Program-made: the position numbers and the translations under genes
In this document: in pieces, positions 43,801 through 51,477 of the stretch
Numbering within the stretch: position 1 is the stretch's first letter
How the letters are laid out: each line of letters opens with the position of its first letter
Notes under the pieces: generated by a model
The model's input: the letters and a program-made list of their open reading frames with translations, nothing else
Databases searched by the model: none
What the model was told of the DNA's origin: nothing
From: an uncultured Prevotellaceae bacterium
GTDB lineage: Bacteria > Bacteroidota > Bacteroidia > Bacteroidales > Muribaculaceae
Reading direction: 5' to 3'
NCBI GenBank assembly: GCA_900318865.1
Contig: ONMF01000003.1
Coordinates: 108,726 to 172,725 of the forward strand
DNA length: 64,000 bases

Positions 43801-43949
43801 GTGTGGCTGTGATTGGCGGTCTCACGGTGTCCACCATTCTCACGCTGCTCTTCGTGCCCACGATGTACACCATCTTCGCATTCAACGGCATCCGCCACAC
43901 GCGCAAGAAACTTCACAACAAGGTTGCCACCGAGGCACCTCAATCTTGA
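40818..43949 (+). CDS. RND multidrug efflux permease (AcrB/HAE1-like)
   Basis: A 1043-aa inner-membrane pump. The N-terminal KRPVTTILVFVAITIIGLFS helix, two large periplasmic loops and twelve predicted membrane segments in two halves match the hydrophobe/amphiphile efflux family. The proton-relay aspartates lie in TM4 (ISIGMVVDDAIVVLENI), and the second-half counterpart MLIGIVVKNGIVLIDYI is present. It couples proton influx to export. Drug or bile-salt substrates are plausible but cannot be read from the sequence. Confidence 0.95.
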   Translation: MSLYSSSVKRPVTTILVFVAITIIGLFSLHNLPIDLYPDVDTNTIMVMTTYQGASAQDIEQNLTRPLENTLNSVEHLKHITSNSRENISIITLEFEYGYDIDALTNDVRDKLDMISSYLPDDSQTPVIFKFSSDMIPIVLLSAQAKESIPGLYKILDENVANPLARVDGVGSVSIAGAPKREVHVYIDRIRLEAYNLSVESIAALIGAENRNIPGGTFDIGNETYALRVQGEFKDPKDMANMVVGYSNGGVVHLSDVARIDDSLEERAQETYTNGVKGAMIIVQKQSGANSVQISNKVKKELPAIQKNLPSDVKLDYIVDTSDNIRNTIASLVETVLYALLFVVIVVFFFLGRWRATIIIVLTIPISLIASFIYLYGTGNSLNIVSLSALSISIGMVVDDAIVVLENITTHIERGSEPKQAAVHGTNEVAISVVASTLTLIAVFFPLTLVTGMTGVLFRQLGWMVTIMMIISTTAALSLTPMLCSRMLRLNSKKSDSFKRFYGPIERVLDKIDDVYARLLDKCVTHRWITSVAVLGLFVGSMFLMRFIGSEFFPTSDNSRLGVSLELPIGTRVEVAKDVCARLYKEWTEKYPEIKVFNYTVGQASSDNTFASMQNNGTHIMSMNIRLVNPSERKRGITEIAALMREDLKHYPELKKYLVNVGGMRGGGMSGQNTINYEIYGYDFEKTDSVAQQLKRILEKVPGAADINISRSDYQPEYQVDFDREKLAIYGLNLSTAANALRNRINGSTASYFREDGDEYDIKVMYERSQRESIEAIENILLYNAMGQGVRLKEVGKVVERFTPPTIERKDRQRIITVSTVVQDRPMSEIIADAQPEIDKMDKPSGVTIELSGSYEDQQDSFRDLSMLAVLIIILVYIVMASQFESFSYPGIIMSSIMFAFSGIVLILLVTGTNLNIMSMIGAIMLIGIVVKNGIVLIDYISLNRERGMSIRRAVIDGGHSRLRPVLMTSLTTILGMVPMAVGQGEGAEMWRPMGVAVIGGLTVSTILTLLFVPTMYTIFAFNGIRHTRKKLHNKVATEAPQS

Positions 43950-43984
43950 ACAACATCCACCCACACACATAAACGTCAATTAGC

Positions 43985-44278
43985 ATGAAAGCAATCTTTA
44001 TAGCATTTGACCAAGCCTACTACGAACGCATCGTCGAGACCCTGCCACGCCTGGGATGCCGCGGCTTCACGGCATGGCAGGAGGTGCAGGGACGAGGCAC
44101 CGAGAGCGGCGTGCCGCACTACGGCACGCATGCGTGGCCTTCACTGGGAGCGGCCATGTTCACCATGGTCGAGGACAACCATGTGGACACCGTGCTCAAC
44201 TTTCTGCACCAGATGGATGTGGAAACGCCCAAACTGGGGCTACGGGCCTGGGTTCTGCCCGTGGAACGTTGCATCTGA
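43985..44278 (+). CDS. PG0541-type transporter-associated small protein
   Basis: A 97-aa protein starting MKAIFIAFDQAYYERIVETL. It ends the efflux operon, 35 bp after the permease. Size, position and sequence fit the PG0541 family found next to RND pumps in Bacteroidetes, which has a PII-like ferredoxin fold. A regulatory or sensing role for the pump is suggested by that fold but not established. Confidence 0.78.
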   Translation: MKAIFIAFDQAYYERIVETLPRLGCRGFTAWQEVQGRGTESGVPHYGTHAWPSLGAAMFTMVEDNHVDTVLNFLHQMDVETPKLGLRAWVLPVERCI

Positions 44279-44383
44279 CGCTGCCACGCACTCGATAAGG
44301 CTTTTTCCGAACCCACACCGGCAATGCACCGCCATGCACACAAATTATGCACGGTGCATTGCCGTTTTTCAATGAAAATTCCT

Positions 44384-44391
44384 TATCTTTG
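44384..44391 (+). promoter_or_regulatory. -7 box TATCTTTG for the DUF4199-GT operon
   Basis: Plus-strand TATCTTTG is 24 bp upstream of ATG 44416. Confidence 0.65.
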
Positions 44392-44415
44392 CAGGTCAAA
44401 ACGTTTCATCACATT

Positions 44416-44946
44416 ATGGAAGAACGCATCAATCCATACCGGCGGGCAGCCGAAAACGGCATACCATTCGGCGCCTACTTGAGCGCCATGGCGGTGGGGT
44501 CGATTTTTGCCGACCGCATGCCCCTGCTGGCACTGGCCGTGCTGGTGATGATGGTGGCCACACCGGTGGTCGTGTACCGCTTCCAGCGGCGCTACTTCAT
44601 CGATGAGCAAGGCTTCACCGAATTTGCCGCCCTGTGGATGATGGGAATCATGATGTTTGTCTTCGGCTCGCTCATTGCCGGGCTGGTGACCTACCTCACC
44701 GCGACAATGGCAAGGCCCGATTTCATCTACGACCAGGCCAACCAGGTGATTGCCACCTATAGCCAGATGCCCGAATTCAAGGACAGCGAGATGGTGAGCG
44801 TGCTGCAGAAGATGGTGGACGAAGGCATGTTGCCATCGCCCATCGAGACGGTGTTCAACATGTTTTGGGCGATGACCTTCGGAGGGGCAATCCTCAGCGC
44901 CGTCACAGCCCTGGTGGCTCAACGCCGCATCAATTCAATCAGGTAA
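44416..44946 (+). CDS. DUF4199-family membrane protein
   Basis: A 176-aa protein with four hydrophobic segments (about 17-35, 37-55, 72-98 and 146-168) and the DUF4199 layout of two N-terminal helices, a third with following loop, and one C-terminal helix. Function unknown. In Bacteroidetes this family is commonly encoded just before a DPM1-like glycosyltransferase, as here (33 bp). Confidence 0.78.
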   Translation: MEERINPYRRAAENGIPFGAYLSAMAVGSIFADRMPLLALAVLVMMVATPVVVYRFQRRYFIDEQGFTEFAALWMMGIMMFVFGSLIAGLVTYLTATMARPDFIYDQANQVIATYSQMPEFKDSEMVSVLQKMVDEGMLPSPIETVFNMFWAMTFGGAILSAVTALVAQRRINSIR

Positions 44947-44979
44947 TTCATTCAAGACTTAAAGCACAATAGCACGACG

Positions 44980-45939
44980 ATGGATATTTCAGTAGTGGTG
45001 CCTCTTTACAACGAGGCCGAATCGCTGCCCGAACTGGCACAATGGATAGAACGGGTGATGAAAGCGAACAATTTCAGCTACGAGGTGCTGATGATTAACG
45101 ACGGGTCGACCGACAACTCTTGGCAGGTCATCAAGCAGCTGCATGAGCAGAACCCTGCCGTGAGGGGTGTGTGTTTCCGCCGCAATTACGGCAAATCACC
45201 GGCCTTGAACACCGGTTTCACACGGGCACAGGGCGATGTGGTCATCACCATGGACGCCGACCTGCAAGACAGCCCCGACGAGATTCCCGAGCTCTACCGC
45301 ATGATCACCGAGGACGGCTATGACCTGGTGAGCGGGTGGAAGAAAAAACGCTACGACCCGCTGAGCAAGACACTGCCCACCAAGCTGTTCAATGCCACCG
45401 CACGCCGAGTGAGCGGCATCCACAATCTGCACGACTTCAACTGCGGCTTGAAGGCCTATCGCCGCGAGGTGGTGAAGCACATCGAGGTGTATGGCGACAT
45501 GCACCGCTATGTGCCCTATCTGGCCAAGAACGCGGGCTTCAACAAGATTGGTGAGAAAGTGGTGCATCACCAGGCTCGCAAATACGGCTCATCAAAATTC
45601 GGCCTCGATCGCTTCGTCAACGGCTATCTCGACCTGCTCACGCTGTGGTTCCAGGCAAAATTCGGCGTGAAACCGATGCACTTCTTCGGACTGCTGGGCT
45701 CGCTCATGTTCATCCTGGGCTTCGTGGCAGTGATTGCCGTGGGCGCCATCAAACTCTACAACATGCACGCCGGCAACCACTACACCCTGGTCACCAACTC
45801 GCCCTACTTCTACCTGGCACTCACTGCCATGATCCTGGGCACACAGCTGTTCATGACGGGCTTCCTGGGCGAGCTCATCACACGCAACGCACCGGGACGC
45901 AACCATTACGAGATTTCCGAAGAGATTGAGGCACAATGA
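44980..45939 (+). CDS. DPM1/GtrB-like family 2 glycosyltransferase
   Basis: A 319-aa enzyme: DISVVVPLYNEAESLPEL and INDGSTDNSW (nucleotide sugar), MDADLQDSPDEIPEL (metal motif), and FNCGLKAYRREVV (acceptor region), then two membrane segments (about 230-255 and 268-300). This pattern fits polyprenyl-phosphate sugar transferases that load a single sugar on undecaprenyl phosphate. It overlaps the DUF6452 gene by 4 nt. Confidence 0.88.
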   Translation: MDISVVVPLYNEAESLPELAQWIERVMKANNFSYEVLMINDGSTDNSWQVIKQLHEQNPAVRGVCFRRNYGKSPALNTGFTRAQGDVVITMDADLQDSPDEIPELYRMITEDGYDLVSGWKKKRYDPLSKTLPTKLFNATARRVSGIHNLHDFNCGLKAYRREVVKHIEVYGDMHRYVPYLAKNAGFNKIGEKVVHHQARKYGSSKFGLDRFVNGYLDLLTLWFQAKFGVKPMHFFGLLGSLMFILGFVAVIAVGAIKLYNMHAGNHYTLVTNSPYFYLALTAMILGTQLFMTGFLGELITRNAPGRNHYEISEEIEAQ

Positions 45940-46430
45940 GATGGCTTCCCACATGCACCGCACTGAGCGCGCTGCTGGCCCTGATGCTGACAGCCTGCGG
46001 CGACGACAGCTGCTACGACAACGGCAGCAGCCTGCCCCTGGCTCGGTTTTACACGTCGGGAACTTCCACTACCGTGACCGTTCTCAACCTCACAGTGAGG
46101 GGCATCGACGCACCGGGCGACTCGATTCTGATCGACAACAGCTCGGTGAGCGAATGCTACCTGCCGCTGCGAGCCACGGTCGGCACCACGCAGTATGAGC
46201 TGAGCTACGGCGATGACGAGGGCGAAACGCTGCTGGCCGACACCATCACGTTCAGCTACCGGCCGGTGCCCTACTTCGCATCGCACGAGTGCGGCGCAAT
46301 GTACAATTTTGAGATGAGCAGCCTCACGTCCACCCACCACGTCATCGACTCGGTGGTGCTCGTGAACAAAGTCATCGACAACTCCACCAGCGTGGCCGTG
46401 CGCATCTACATCCCCGACGATTCCGAATGA
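45936..46430 (+). CDS. DUF6452-family lipoprotein
   Basis: A 164-aa protein with a signal peptide ending LMLTAC, a lipobox. A beta-rich body (about 30-160) contains FASHECGAMYNFEM, the most recognisable part of the DUF6452 family. Function unknown. It is coupled by ATGA overlaps to the glycosyltransferase before and DUF6048 after, so the three are made together. Confidence 0.78.
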   Translation: MRWLPTCTALSALLALMLTACGDDSCYDNGSSLPLARFYTSGTSTTVTVLNLTVRGIDAPGDSILIDNSSVSECYLPLRATVGTTQYELSYGDDEGETLLADTITFSYRPVPYFASHECGAMYNFEMSSLTSTHHVIDSVVLVNKVIDNSTSVAVRIYIPDDSE

Positions 46431-47278
46431 AACACCTTCTTTCATATCACACCGCGCTGCAACGCATCGTCCTCATCGGCTTGATGATGGCGACAGCCAT
46501 TGCCGTCTCGGCCCAAGAGCGCCGCGTGACACCCGTCAGGCCCGAAACGAACACTGTGCGCACGCCCGATAAGAACCTCGACCCCAAGTACATCGAGCAA
46601 TATCTCACCGGCGACTCACTCAAAGCGCAGGCCGAGGCCCGCAAAGACTCGTTGCGACGGGTCTATCCGCGCTATCCACGGCTCACCGACGTGGCATTGG
46701 GCGTCAACTTCATCGACCCCCTGCTCATGGCTCTGGGGCAGGACTATGCCAGCGTGGACGTGAGCGCCACACTCAACATGTGGAACCGGCTGCAGCCCGT
46801 CGTGGAGCTGGGTTTGGGATGGGCCAAATCCAAGCCCGACGATATGAACTACACCTACCGATGCAAGCCATCGCCCTACTTCAAAGTGGGCGCCAACTAC
46901 AACTTCTTGTTCAAAAGCAAACCGCAGTACCAGGCCTATGCCGGACTGAGACTGGGATTCAGCACATTCGGCTACGAAGTGACCGATGTTACTCACCATA
47001 ACAGTTACTGGCAGGAAACGGCCACCTTCAGCATCGACAACCAGCGCTCGCATGCGCTTTGGGGCGAACTCGTGGCAGGACTCAAAGTCACCTTGTTCAA
47101 GCAAGTGGCACTGGGATGGTCGCTGCGCTATCGCGGTGTTTTCAACTACAAAAAGACCGACAACTCACGCCCGTGGTACATCCCGGGCTACGGCAAACGC
47201 AGCAGCTCACTGGGCTTCACCGTAACAGCCTACTATACACTGCCGCTCAGCCGCCACAAGTGGCCCGCTACCGATTGA
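46427..47278 (+). CDS. DUF6048-family outer-membrane beta-barrel-like protein
   Basis: A 283-aa protein with a signal peptide ending in ATAIAVSAQ. Alternating-hydrophobicity strands from residue 90 on (RLTDVALGVNFIDPLLMALG, PYFKVGANYNFLF, YQAYAGLRLGFS) and a final aromatic strand suggest a small outer-membrane barrel. It matches the DUF6048 family that accompanies DUF6452. Function unknown; the pair may act together at the outer membrane. Confidence 0.76.
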   Translation: MKHLLSYHTALQRIVLIGLMMATAIAVSAQERRVTPVRPETNTVRTPDKNLDPKYIEQYLTGDSLKAQAEARKDSLRRVYPRYPRLTDVALGVNFIDPLLMALGQDYASVDVSATLNMWNRLQPVVELGLGWAKSKPDDMNYTYRCKPSPYFKVGANYNFLFKSKPQYQAYAGLRLGFSTFGYEVTDVTHHNSYWQETATFSIDNQRSHALWGELVAGLKVTLFKQVALGWSLRYRGVFNYKKTDNSRPWYIPGYGKRSSSLGFTVTAYYTLPLSRHKWPATD

Positions 47279-47392
47279 GCGCCCATGTGACCGCCCAGCA
47301 ATCCCGACTGTTTTAAAATGTTAAATTTGCCAAGCTATCTGTTTGGCAATCTTTGTCTTGCACTTGTCAACGGGTATAAAATGGCAAAATCT

Positions 47393-47423
47393 TTCTTGTA
47401 AAAATGCACGTTTTTTACAAGAA
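47393..47423. terminator. Hairpin after the DUF6048 gene
   Basis: A perfect 12-bp inverted repeat (TTCTTGTAAAAA with TTTTTACAAGAA, hexanucleotide loop) in the 240-bp gap after 47278. AT-rich and without a strong U-tract, so it may be a regulatory structure instead. A weaker TTGCCAA/TTGGCAA hairpin lies at about 47327-47349. Confidence 0.4.
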
Positions 47424-47518
47424 TTTGCTTGTTTTATCCTAACCACCACCCTTTGAATTGTTGTTATTTTGCATTGTCGAAAAAAAGACAAAACAACTCA
47501 CTCAACTACTCACACATC

Positions 47519-47719
47519 ATGAGCGACGACAACCCTTCAACCAGCGGCATCAGCTATGAGCAGATTCAGCATCTGATAGACGAGCGCATCAGCCGCATCC
47601 ATGAGCGAGGCAGCAGCCTGGCCGCCTCGCATCTGCCACCGGGCCGCACGCAGAAGCGCTCATGGTACAAACGCTTCAGGCAACTGCTGGGAATGAGCGC
47701 TCACGACAAGCCCAAGTGA
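47519..47719 (+). CDS. Small hypothetical protein
   Basis: A 66-aa protein from ATG 47519, MSDDNPSTSGISYEQIQHLI then DERISRIHERGSSL and a basic C-terminus (RTQKRSWYKRFRQLLG). It has a TTATTTTGCATT-like promoter region 40 bp upstream, and GC-biased codons like its neighbours, which favours a real gene. No family is recognised. The N-terminal acidic helix and basic C-terminal amphipathic helix could be protein- or membrane-associating. Confidence 0.5.
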   Translation: MSDDNPSTSGISYEQIQHLIDERISRIHERGSSLAASHLPPGRTQKRSWYKRFRQLLGMSAHDKPK

Positions 47720-48046
47720 GACGACGTCCCTCACCCGATGAGAACAATATTACATTATATAATTGGCATCCACTGCCCCGCCCCCATGAGGCGATTTGCT
47801 ACCCATCGCGCTGTACACCGTAATTAAAACAGACCCTTCGATGCTATAAAAGCACTGAACTTGAGACTAAGAACCAACACAAAACACACATCGAGTTGAC
47901 CGACGTTCAAACGGCGATTCATAAGAGTCGAAGAGTGTCATAGAAAAATACAGGCCTGCTTTGCAGGATTTCGAGGCAGGCCTGAAAATTTTTCAAAAAA
48001 AGCGGCAAAAAAAAGAGAAAAATTTTGCCAATTCAAAAAATGTTTG
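47720..48046. other. AT-rich intergenic region with a hairpin
   Basis: No gene is supported in 47720-48236. It holds an inverted repeat CAGGCCTGC/GCAGGCCTG (47951-47984) followed by a T-rich stretch, then the promoter and long leader of the gene at 48237. The remaining sequence (47720-47940) shows nothing I recognise. Confidence 0.5.
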
Positions 48047-48054
48047 TAATATTG
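48024..48054 (+). promoter_or_regulatory. Promoter TTTG-19-TAATATTG with long leader
   Basis: The -33 TTTG (48024-48027) and -7-like TAATATTG (48047-48054), 19 bp apart, predict an approximately 175-nt AT-rich 5' leader before ATG 48237. Confidence 0.55.
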
Positions 48055-48236
48055 TACTCTGAATAGTGATAGAAAACAGCGGTTTTCATCAAGTTGTTGA
48101 CAATCAAAGACTTTCACTTTTTGAGGTGAATTGTGCTTCATTGGAAGAACTTGTAACTACAGGCAAAAAAGACGAAAATAAACGAATAATAAACATTTAT
48201 TAACAAAATTACTAACTTATTAAAACATTTTTGACT

Positions 48237-49037
48237 ATGAAGGTTAAAAGTTTACTTCTTATCGCTGCTCTTGGCGTTAGCATGAGTGCTTTCGCTCAGG
48301 AGGCTCAGCCGGGTGTTCCCACCACCGACCACTTGTATTTCAAGGGCAATGTCACCCAAGAGGACGGCACGAGCACTCTGGAGTACATCAACGGCACCAA
48401 CGAAGAGGATGTTACGCTGTACCTCGAGGACATCGCCATCAAAGAGCTCATCGGTGGCAAGACCTACTGCGACTTCCAGCTTGACTTCACCGTTCCCGAG
48501 GGCTTCGCTGTTGAGGCCAACGCTCGCGGCAAACTGGTTGCCACTGCTCTCGATCGTCTCGTGAGCGACAGCCACAAGATTGAGTTCTCCAAATCGTCCA
48601 GCAACCCCCTGCAGTATCGTCTGCTCGCTTATAGCGGCGACGGCTATGAGATGACTGGCGACGATATGGACAAGGGTATCAACGACCCCATCTGCAAGTT
48701 CAAGCTGATTGCTGAGCAAAGCGCTATCGAGAACAAGGGCTACATTGGTGACATCACCATCTTCGCCCAGCAGCTCACCGACCCCGTGAACAAGGGTGCC
48801 ATCTTCTTCTTCAATGGAACCGGTGGCCAGGGTACGGCTCCCCGTGTGGAGACCCAGTTCAAGCTCGGCGTCTTCGGAACCACCGCTGTTAGCGAACTCG
48901 TTGCCGACAAGGCTGTGGCTGGCGTGAAGTACTTCAACGCTGCCGGTATGGAGAGCGATGTGCCCTTCAATGGTGTGAACATCGTTGTGACGAAGTACGT
49001 CGACGGCACCACCAAGGCTGTGAAGGTTGTGAAATAA
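48237..49037 (+). CDS. Secreted protein with type IX-like C-terminal tail
   Basis: A 266-aa protein with signal peptide MKVKSLLLIAALGVSMSAFA. The body (about 25-200) has no recognised catalytic motif but resembles cohesin-like or secreted beta-sandwich proteins. The C-terminus has TAPRVE and the tail GVKYFNAAGMESDVPF then GVNIVVTKYVDGTT, shared with the proteins at 13618, 54391 and 56806. Codon use differs from most neighbours (many GCT, CGT and GTT), typical of strong expression, and a promoter with long leader plus a strong terminator frame the gene. Probably an abundant surface or exported protein. Confidence 0.75.
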   Translation: MKVKSLLLIAALGVSMSAFAQEAQPGVPTTDHLYFKGNVTQEDGTSTLEYINGTNEEDVTLYLEDIAIKELIGGKTYCDFQLDFTVPEGFAVEANARGKLVATALDRLVSDSHKIEFSKSSSNPLQYRLLAYSGDGYEMTGDDMDKGINDPICKFKLIAEQSAIENKGYIGDITIFAQQLTDPVNKGAIFFFNGTGGQGTAPRVETQFKLGVFGTTAVSELVADKAVAGVKYFNAAGMESDVPFNGVNIVVTKYVDGTTKAVKVVK

Positions 49038-49058
49038 TCAACTCGACTAAAGTTTAAA

Positions 49059-49095
49059 AAACGGACTCTGCTTGACGCAGAGCCCGTTTTTTTTT
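49059..49095 (+). terminator. Terminator of the 48237-49037 gene
   Basis: A 12-bp stem with one mismatch (AACGGACTCTGC with GCAGAGCCCGTT) is followed by nine T residues. Confidence 0.88.
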
Positions 49096-49147
49096 AGATT
49101 ATCTATATTTTCTAAAATATCTATATTCTATATAGGGCACAAAAAAA

Positions 49148-49243
49148 GGGCAAGTGAACTACATCGCGCCGCTACGACCCGATACCCTTGCTTCGGTCAA
49201 GACCTGGGGGATTCTCGGGGAGCTGGCCGTATAGGACTTACCC
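49148..49243 (-). ncRNA. ffs: Signal recognition particle RNA (small bacterial type)
   Basis: On the minus strand a 96-nt RNA runs from GGGTAAGTCC to CACTTGCCC; these ends pair (GGGTAAGT with ACTTGCCC). The interior has the apical region CCAGGTCTTGACCGAAGCAA, and GATGTAG near the 3' end matches E. coli 4.5S RNA. A U-tract follows the 3' end, and a perfect TTTG-19-TAATTTTG promoter precedes it. It would bind Ffh, encoded at 61224-62558, in co-translational targeting. A covariance search was not possible. Confidence 0.75.
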
Positions 49244-49247
49244 ACTG

Positions 49248-49278
49248 CAAAATTACAAAATTCCCGGCAAACTGCAAA
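49248..49278 (-). promoter_or_regulatory. SRP RNA promoter, TTTG-19-TAATTTTG
   Basis: The -7 TAATTTTG (49248-49255) and -33 TTTG (49275-49278) on the minus strand are separated by exactly 19 bp; the predicted start is at the first G of the RNA. Confidence 0.75.
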
Positions 49279-49336
49279 GGATGAAGCGCAAAAAGTTTAA
49301 CCCGGGCATCAACTTTTGAGGCTCAACGGGGCTTAT

Positions 49337-50164
49337 TTATCGAAAATAGCGGCGCTGCAAGCTATCGTAAAGCGCCTTGTGGTCGCGCTTCACAGTGGCA
49401 TGCCACGCGTCGAGGCTGTCGCGCAGAGCGAGATTGTCTTTCCTGAGTAGCCACGACTGGAATTGTGACATGCTGATGTCCACACTCACGTCTACGCCGG
49501 GCAGACGCCGGTCGAGATAACGGGCGATGCTTTTGTTAACCACAGCGTAACGAATCTCGCCGGCGGCCACCTGCATCATGAGCTGCTCAGGGCCGTAGGT
49601 GTCGTCAACGCGGATATAGATGGTGTCGCCTATCTCGCGGCTCAGGCTGTGGACACGCTCCACCATGGGCGACCCTTTCACCACCACCAGTGTGTCGCCG
49701 GCCAGGTCGAGCTGCGAATGCACGGCACCCACAGCACGCTGAACGAGCACTTGCTGGTCGATGTAGATGGGGCGGGTGAAAGCATAACGGTCGCGATTGC
49801 GCGAGGTGAGCGGGAACTGTGCCACGAGCACATCGTAAATGCCCTGTTCGATGCCTGCCAGCCCCTTGTCGAGGCTCACGATGGGGTGGAACTTGAACGG
49901 ACGGCCCGCCACCGAAGAGATGGCGCGCAGCAGGTCGTAGTTATAGCCCCCCAGCGTGTCGTCGTAAGTGTAATAGGTGACCGGCGAATACTCGATGGCC
50001 ACATCAATGGTGTCGCCGCCGCTGGCCACGCCGGCTGCACGAGCTTGCCCGGCGCGGGGCTTGTCGCACTTGCTCAGAGTCACCATGCACCCCACCACGG
50101 CCACAAGCAGCAGGGCATAGAGCAGCATTTGTCCTCGTTTAGGTTGTTGTTGTCGTATCATCAT
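49337..50164 (-). CDS. Solute-binding (SBP_bac_3-like) periplasmic protein
   Basis: A 275-aa protein with an N-terminal hydrophobic segment (LLYALLLVAVVGC, either lipobox or anchor). The following domain has DTIDVAIEYSPVTYYTYDD, GGYNYDLLRAISSVAGRPFKF, GIEQGIYDVLVAQFPLTSRN and a second-lobe region GDTLVVVKGSPMVERVHSLS, the pattern of type II periplasmic binding proteins such as amino-acid SBPs or the N-terminal half of MltF. No lytic transglycosylase domain and no ABC genes adjoin, so it may be a sensor. Its ligand is unknown. Confidence 0.72.
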   Translation of the reverse strand: MMIRQQQPKRGQMLLYALLLVAVVGCMVTLSKCDKPRAGQARAAGVASGGDTIDVAIEYSPVTYYTYDDTLGGYNYDLLRAISSVAGRPFKFHPIVSLDKGLAGIEQGIYDVLVAQFPLTSRNRDRYAFTRPIYIDQQVLVQRAVGAVHSQLDLAGDTLVVVKGSPMVERVHSLSREIGDTIYIRVDDTYGPEQLMMQVAAGEIRYAVVNKSIARYLDRRLPGVDVSVDISMSQFQSWLLRKDNLALRDSLDAWHATVKRDHKALYDSLQRRYFR

Positions 50165-50254
50165 CGCACATGAGACCTAAGCCCGATTGGGGTTAAAACA
50201 AGAGCACGAGTGTGGCAGATGCTCGCTCGTGCTCTTGCGTGATGGGTTATCGTA

Positions 50255-51361
50255 TTAAAGTTCAAGCGGCTCATAGGGCAGATTCCAGGCATCGGCCACA
50301 CCTTTGAAGGTGACCTTACCCTCCACCACGTTCAGCCCTTTGTAGAGCGCGGGATCGTCCTTGCAGGCTTGCTTCCAGCCCTTGTCGGCAAGTGCCACGG
50401 CGTAACGAAGGGTGGCATTGGTGAGAGCCATGGTCGACGTGTTGGGCACAGCGCCGGGGATGTTGGCCACGGCATAGTGAACGATACCGTCCACCTCGTA
50501 CACGGGGTCGCTGTGGGTGGTGGGGTGCGACGTCTCAAAGCATCCGCCCTGGTCGATGGCCACATCCACCATCACGGTGCCGGGCTGCATGAGCTTGAGC
50601 ATGTCGCGCGTGATGAGGTAAGGCGTCTTGGCGCCGGGAATAAGCACCGAGCCGATGACGATGTCCACGTCGGGCAACTCCATGCGGATATTGTGTTCAC
50701 TGGAATAGAGCGTGTGGATATTGGCCGGTGTTTCCAGGTCGAGCTGGCGCAAGCGCGGCAGCGACACGTCGGTGATAATCACCTCGGCTCCCATGCCGGC
50801 TGCATAGCGTGCGGCGGCCTCGCCTACCACACCGCCTCCCAGCACCAGCACCTTGGCGGGCTTCACGCCGGGCACGCCGCCGATGAGCTTGCCCTTGCCA
50901 CCCTTGGTCTTCTGCAGATAGTATGCGCCATTGATGGCAGCCATGCGGCCGGCCACCTCGCTCATGGGCACGAGCAGCGGCAAGCGACGGTCGGGTGTCT
51001 GCACCGTCTCGTAGGCCAGGCACACGGCACCGCTCTTAATCATGGCCTGTGTGAGTTCTTCATCACTGGCAAAGTGGAAATAGGTGTACACCAGCTGGCC
51101 CTTGCGCACGAGAGGATACTCGGGAGCAATGGGCTCCTTGACCTTGACAATCATCTCGGCCGAGGCATAGACATCCTCGATGGTGGGCAGTATCTTGCCG
51201 CCCACAGCCTCATACTGCGCATCGTCAAATCCGCTGTTCTCGCCTGCGGTGTGCTGCACATAGACGGTGTGCCCGTGCTTGACAAGCTCGGCAACCCCTG
51301 CGGGCGTCAGGCCCACGCGGCTCTCGTTGTTTTTAATCTCTTTGGGAACTCCAATAATCAT
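50255..51361 (-). CDS. ald: Alanine dehydrogenase
   Basis: A 368-aa NAD-dependent enzyme interconverting L-alanine with pyruvate and ammonia. It starts MIIGVPKEIKNNESRVGLTP, and shows the Lys/His active-site segments (VKVKEPIAPEYPLV; THPTTHSDPVY), the Rossmann motif VLVLGGGVVGEAAARYAAGM, and DVAIDQGGCFETS. Length is typical. It has its own TAACTTTG promoter box. Confidence 0.96.
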   Translation of the reverse strand: MIIGVPKEIKNNESRVGLTPAGVAELVKHGHTVYVQHTAGENSGFDDAQYEAVGGKILPTIEDVYASAEMIVKVKEPIAPEYPLVRKGQLVYTYFHFASDEELTQAMIKSGAVCLAYETVQTPDRRLPLLVPMSEVAGRMAAINGAYYLQKTKGGKGKLIGGVPGVKPAKVLVLGGGVVGEAAARYAAGMGAEVIITDVSLPRLRQLDLETPANIHTLYSSEHNIRMELPDVDIVIGSVLIPGAKTPYLITRDMLKLMQPGTVMVDVAIDQGGCFETSHPTTHSDPVYEVDGIVHYAVANIPGAVPNTSTMALTNATLRYAVALADKGWKQACKDDPALYKGLNVVEGKVTFKGVADAWNLPYEPLEL

Positions 51362-51403
51362 TGTTCTATTAGTTTTAAAGGTTTATGTTGTTATAATCAC
51401 CCC

Positions 51404-51411
51404 CAAAGTTA
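51404..51411 (-). promoter_or_regulatory. -7 box TAACTTTG for ald
   Basis: Minus-strand TAACTTTG is 42 bp upstream of the ald start, just beyond the porin terminator. Confidence 0.62.
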
Positions 51412-51414
51412 AGA

Positions 51415-51453
51415 AAAATAGTGGAAAAAGTGATGCTTTTTCCACTATTTTTT
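51415..51453. terminator. Terminator between porin and ald genes
   Basis: The stem AATAGTGGAAAAAG with CTTTTTCCACTATT is flanked by A- and T-runs; it ends the porin transcript before the ald promoter. Confidence 0.8.
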
Positions 51454-51477
51454 TTGCAATTTGGAAACCGGCGGTTA

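Noticed and set aside
47940..48000. Intrinsic terminator at the CAGGCCTGC inverted repeat.
   Set aside because: The U-tract is poor and no gene clearly ends there; kept only as a hairpin within the intergenic description.
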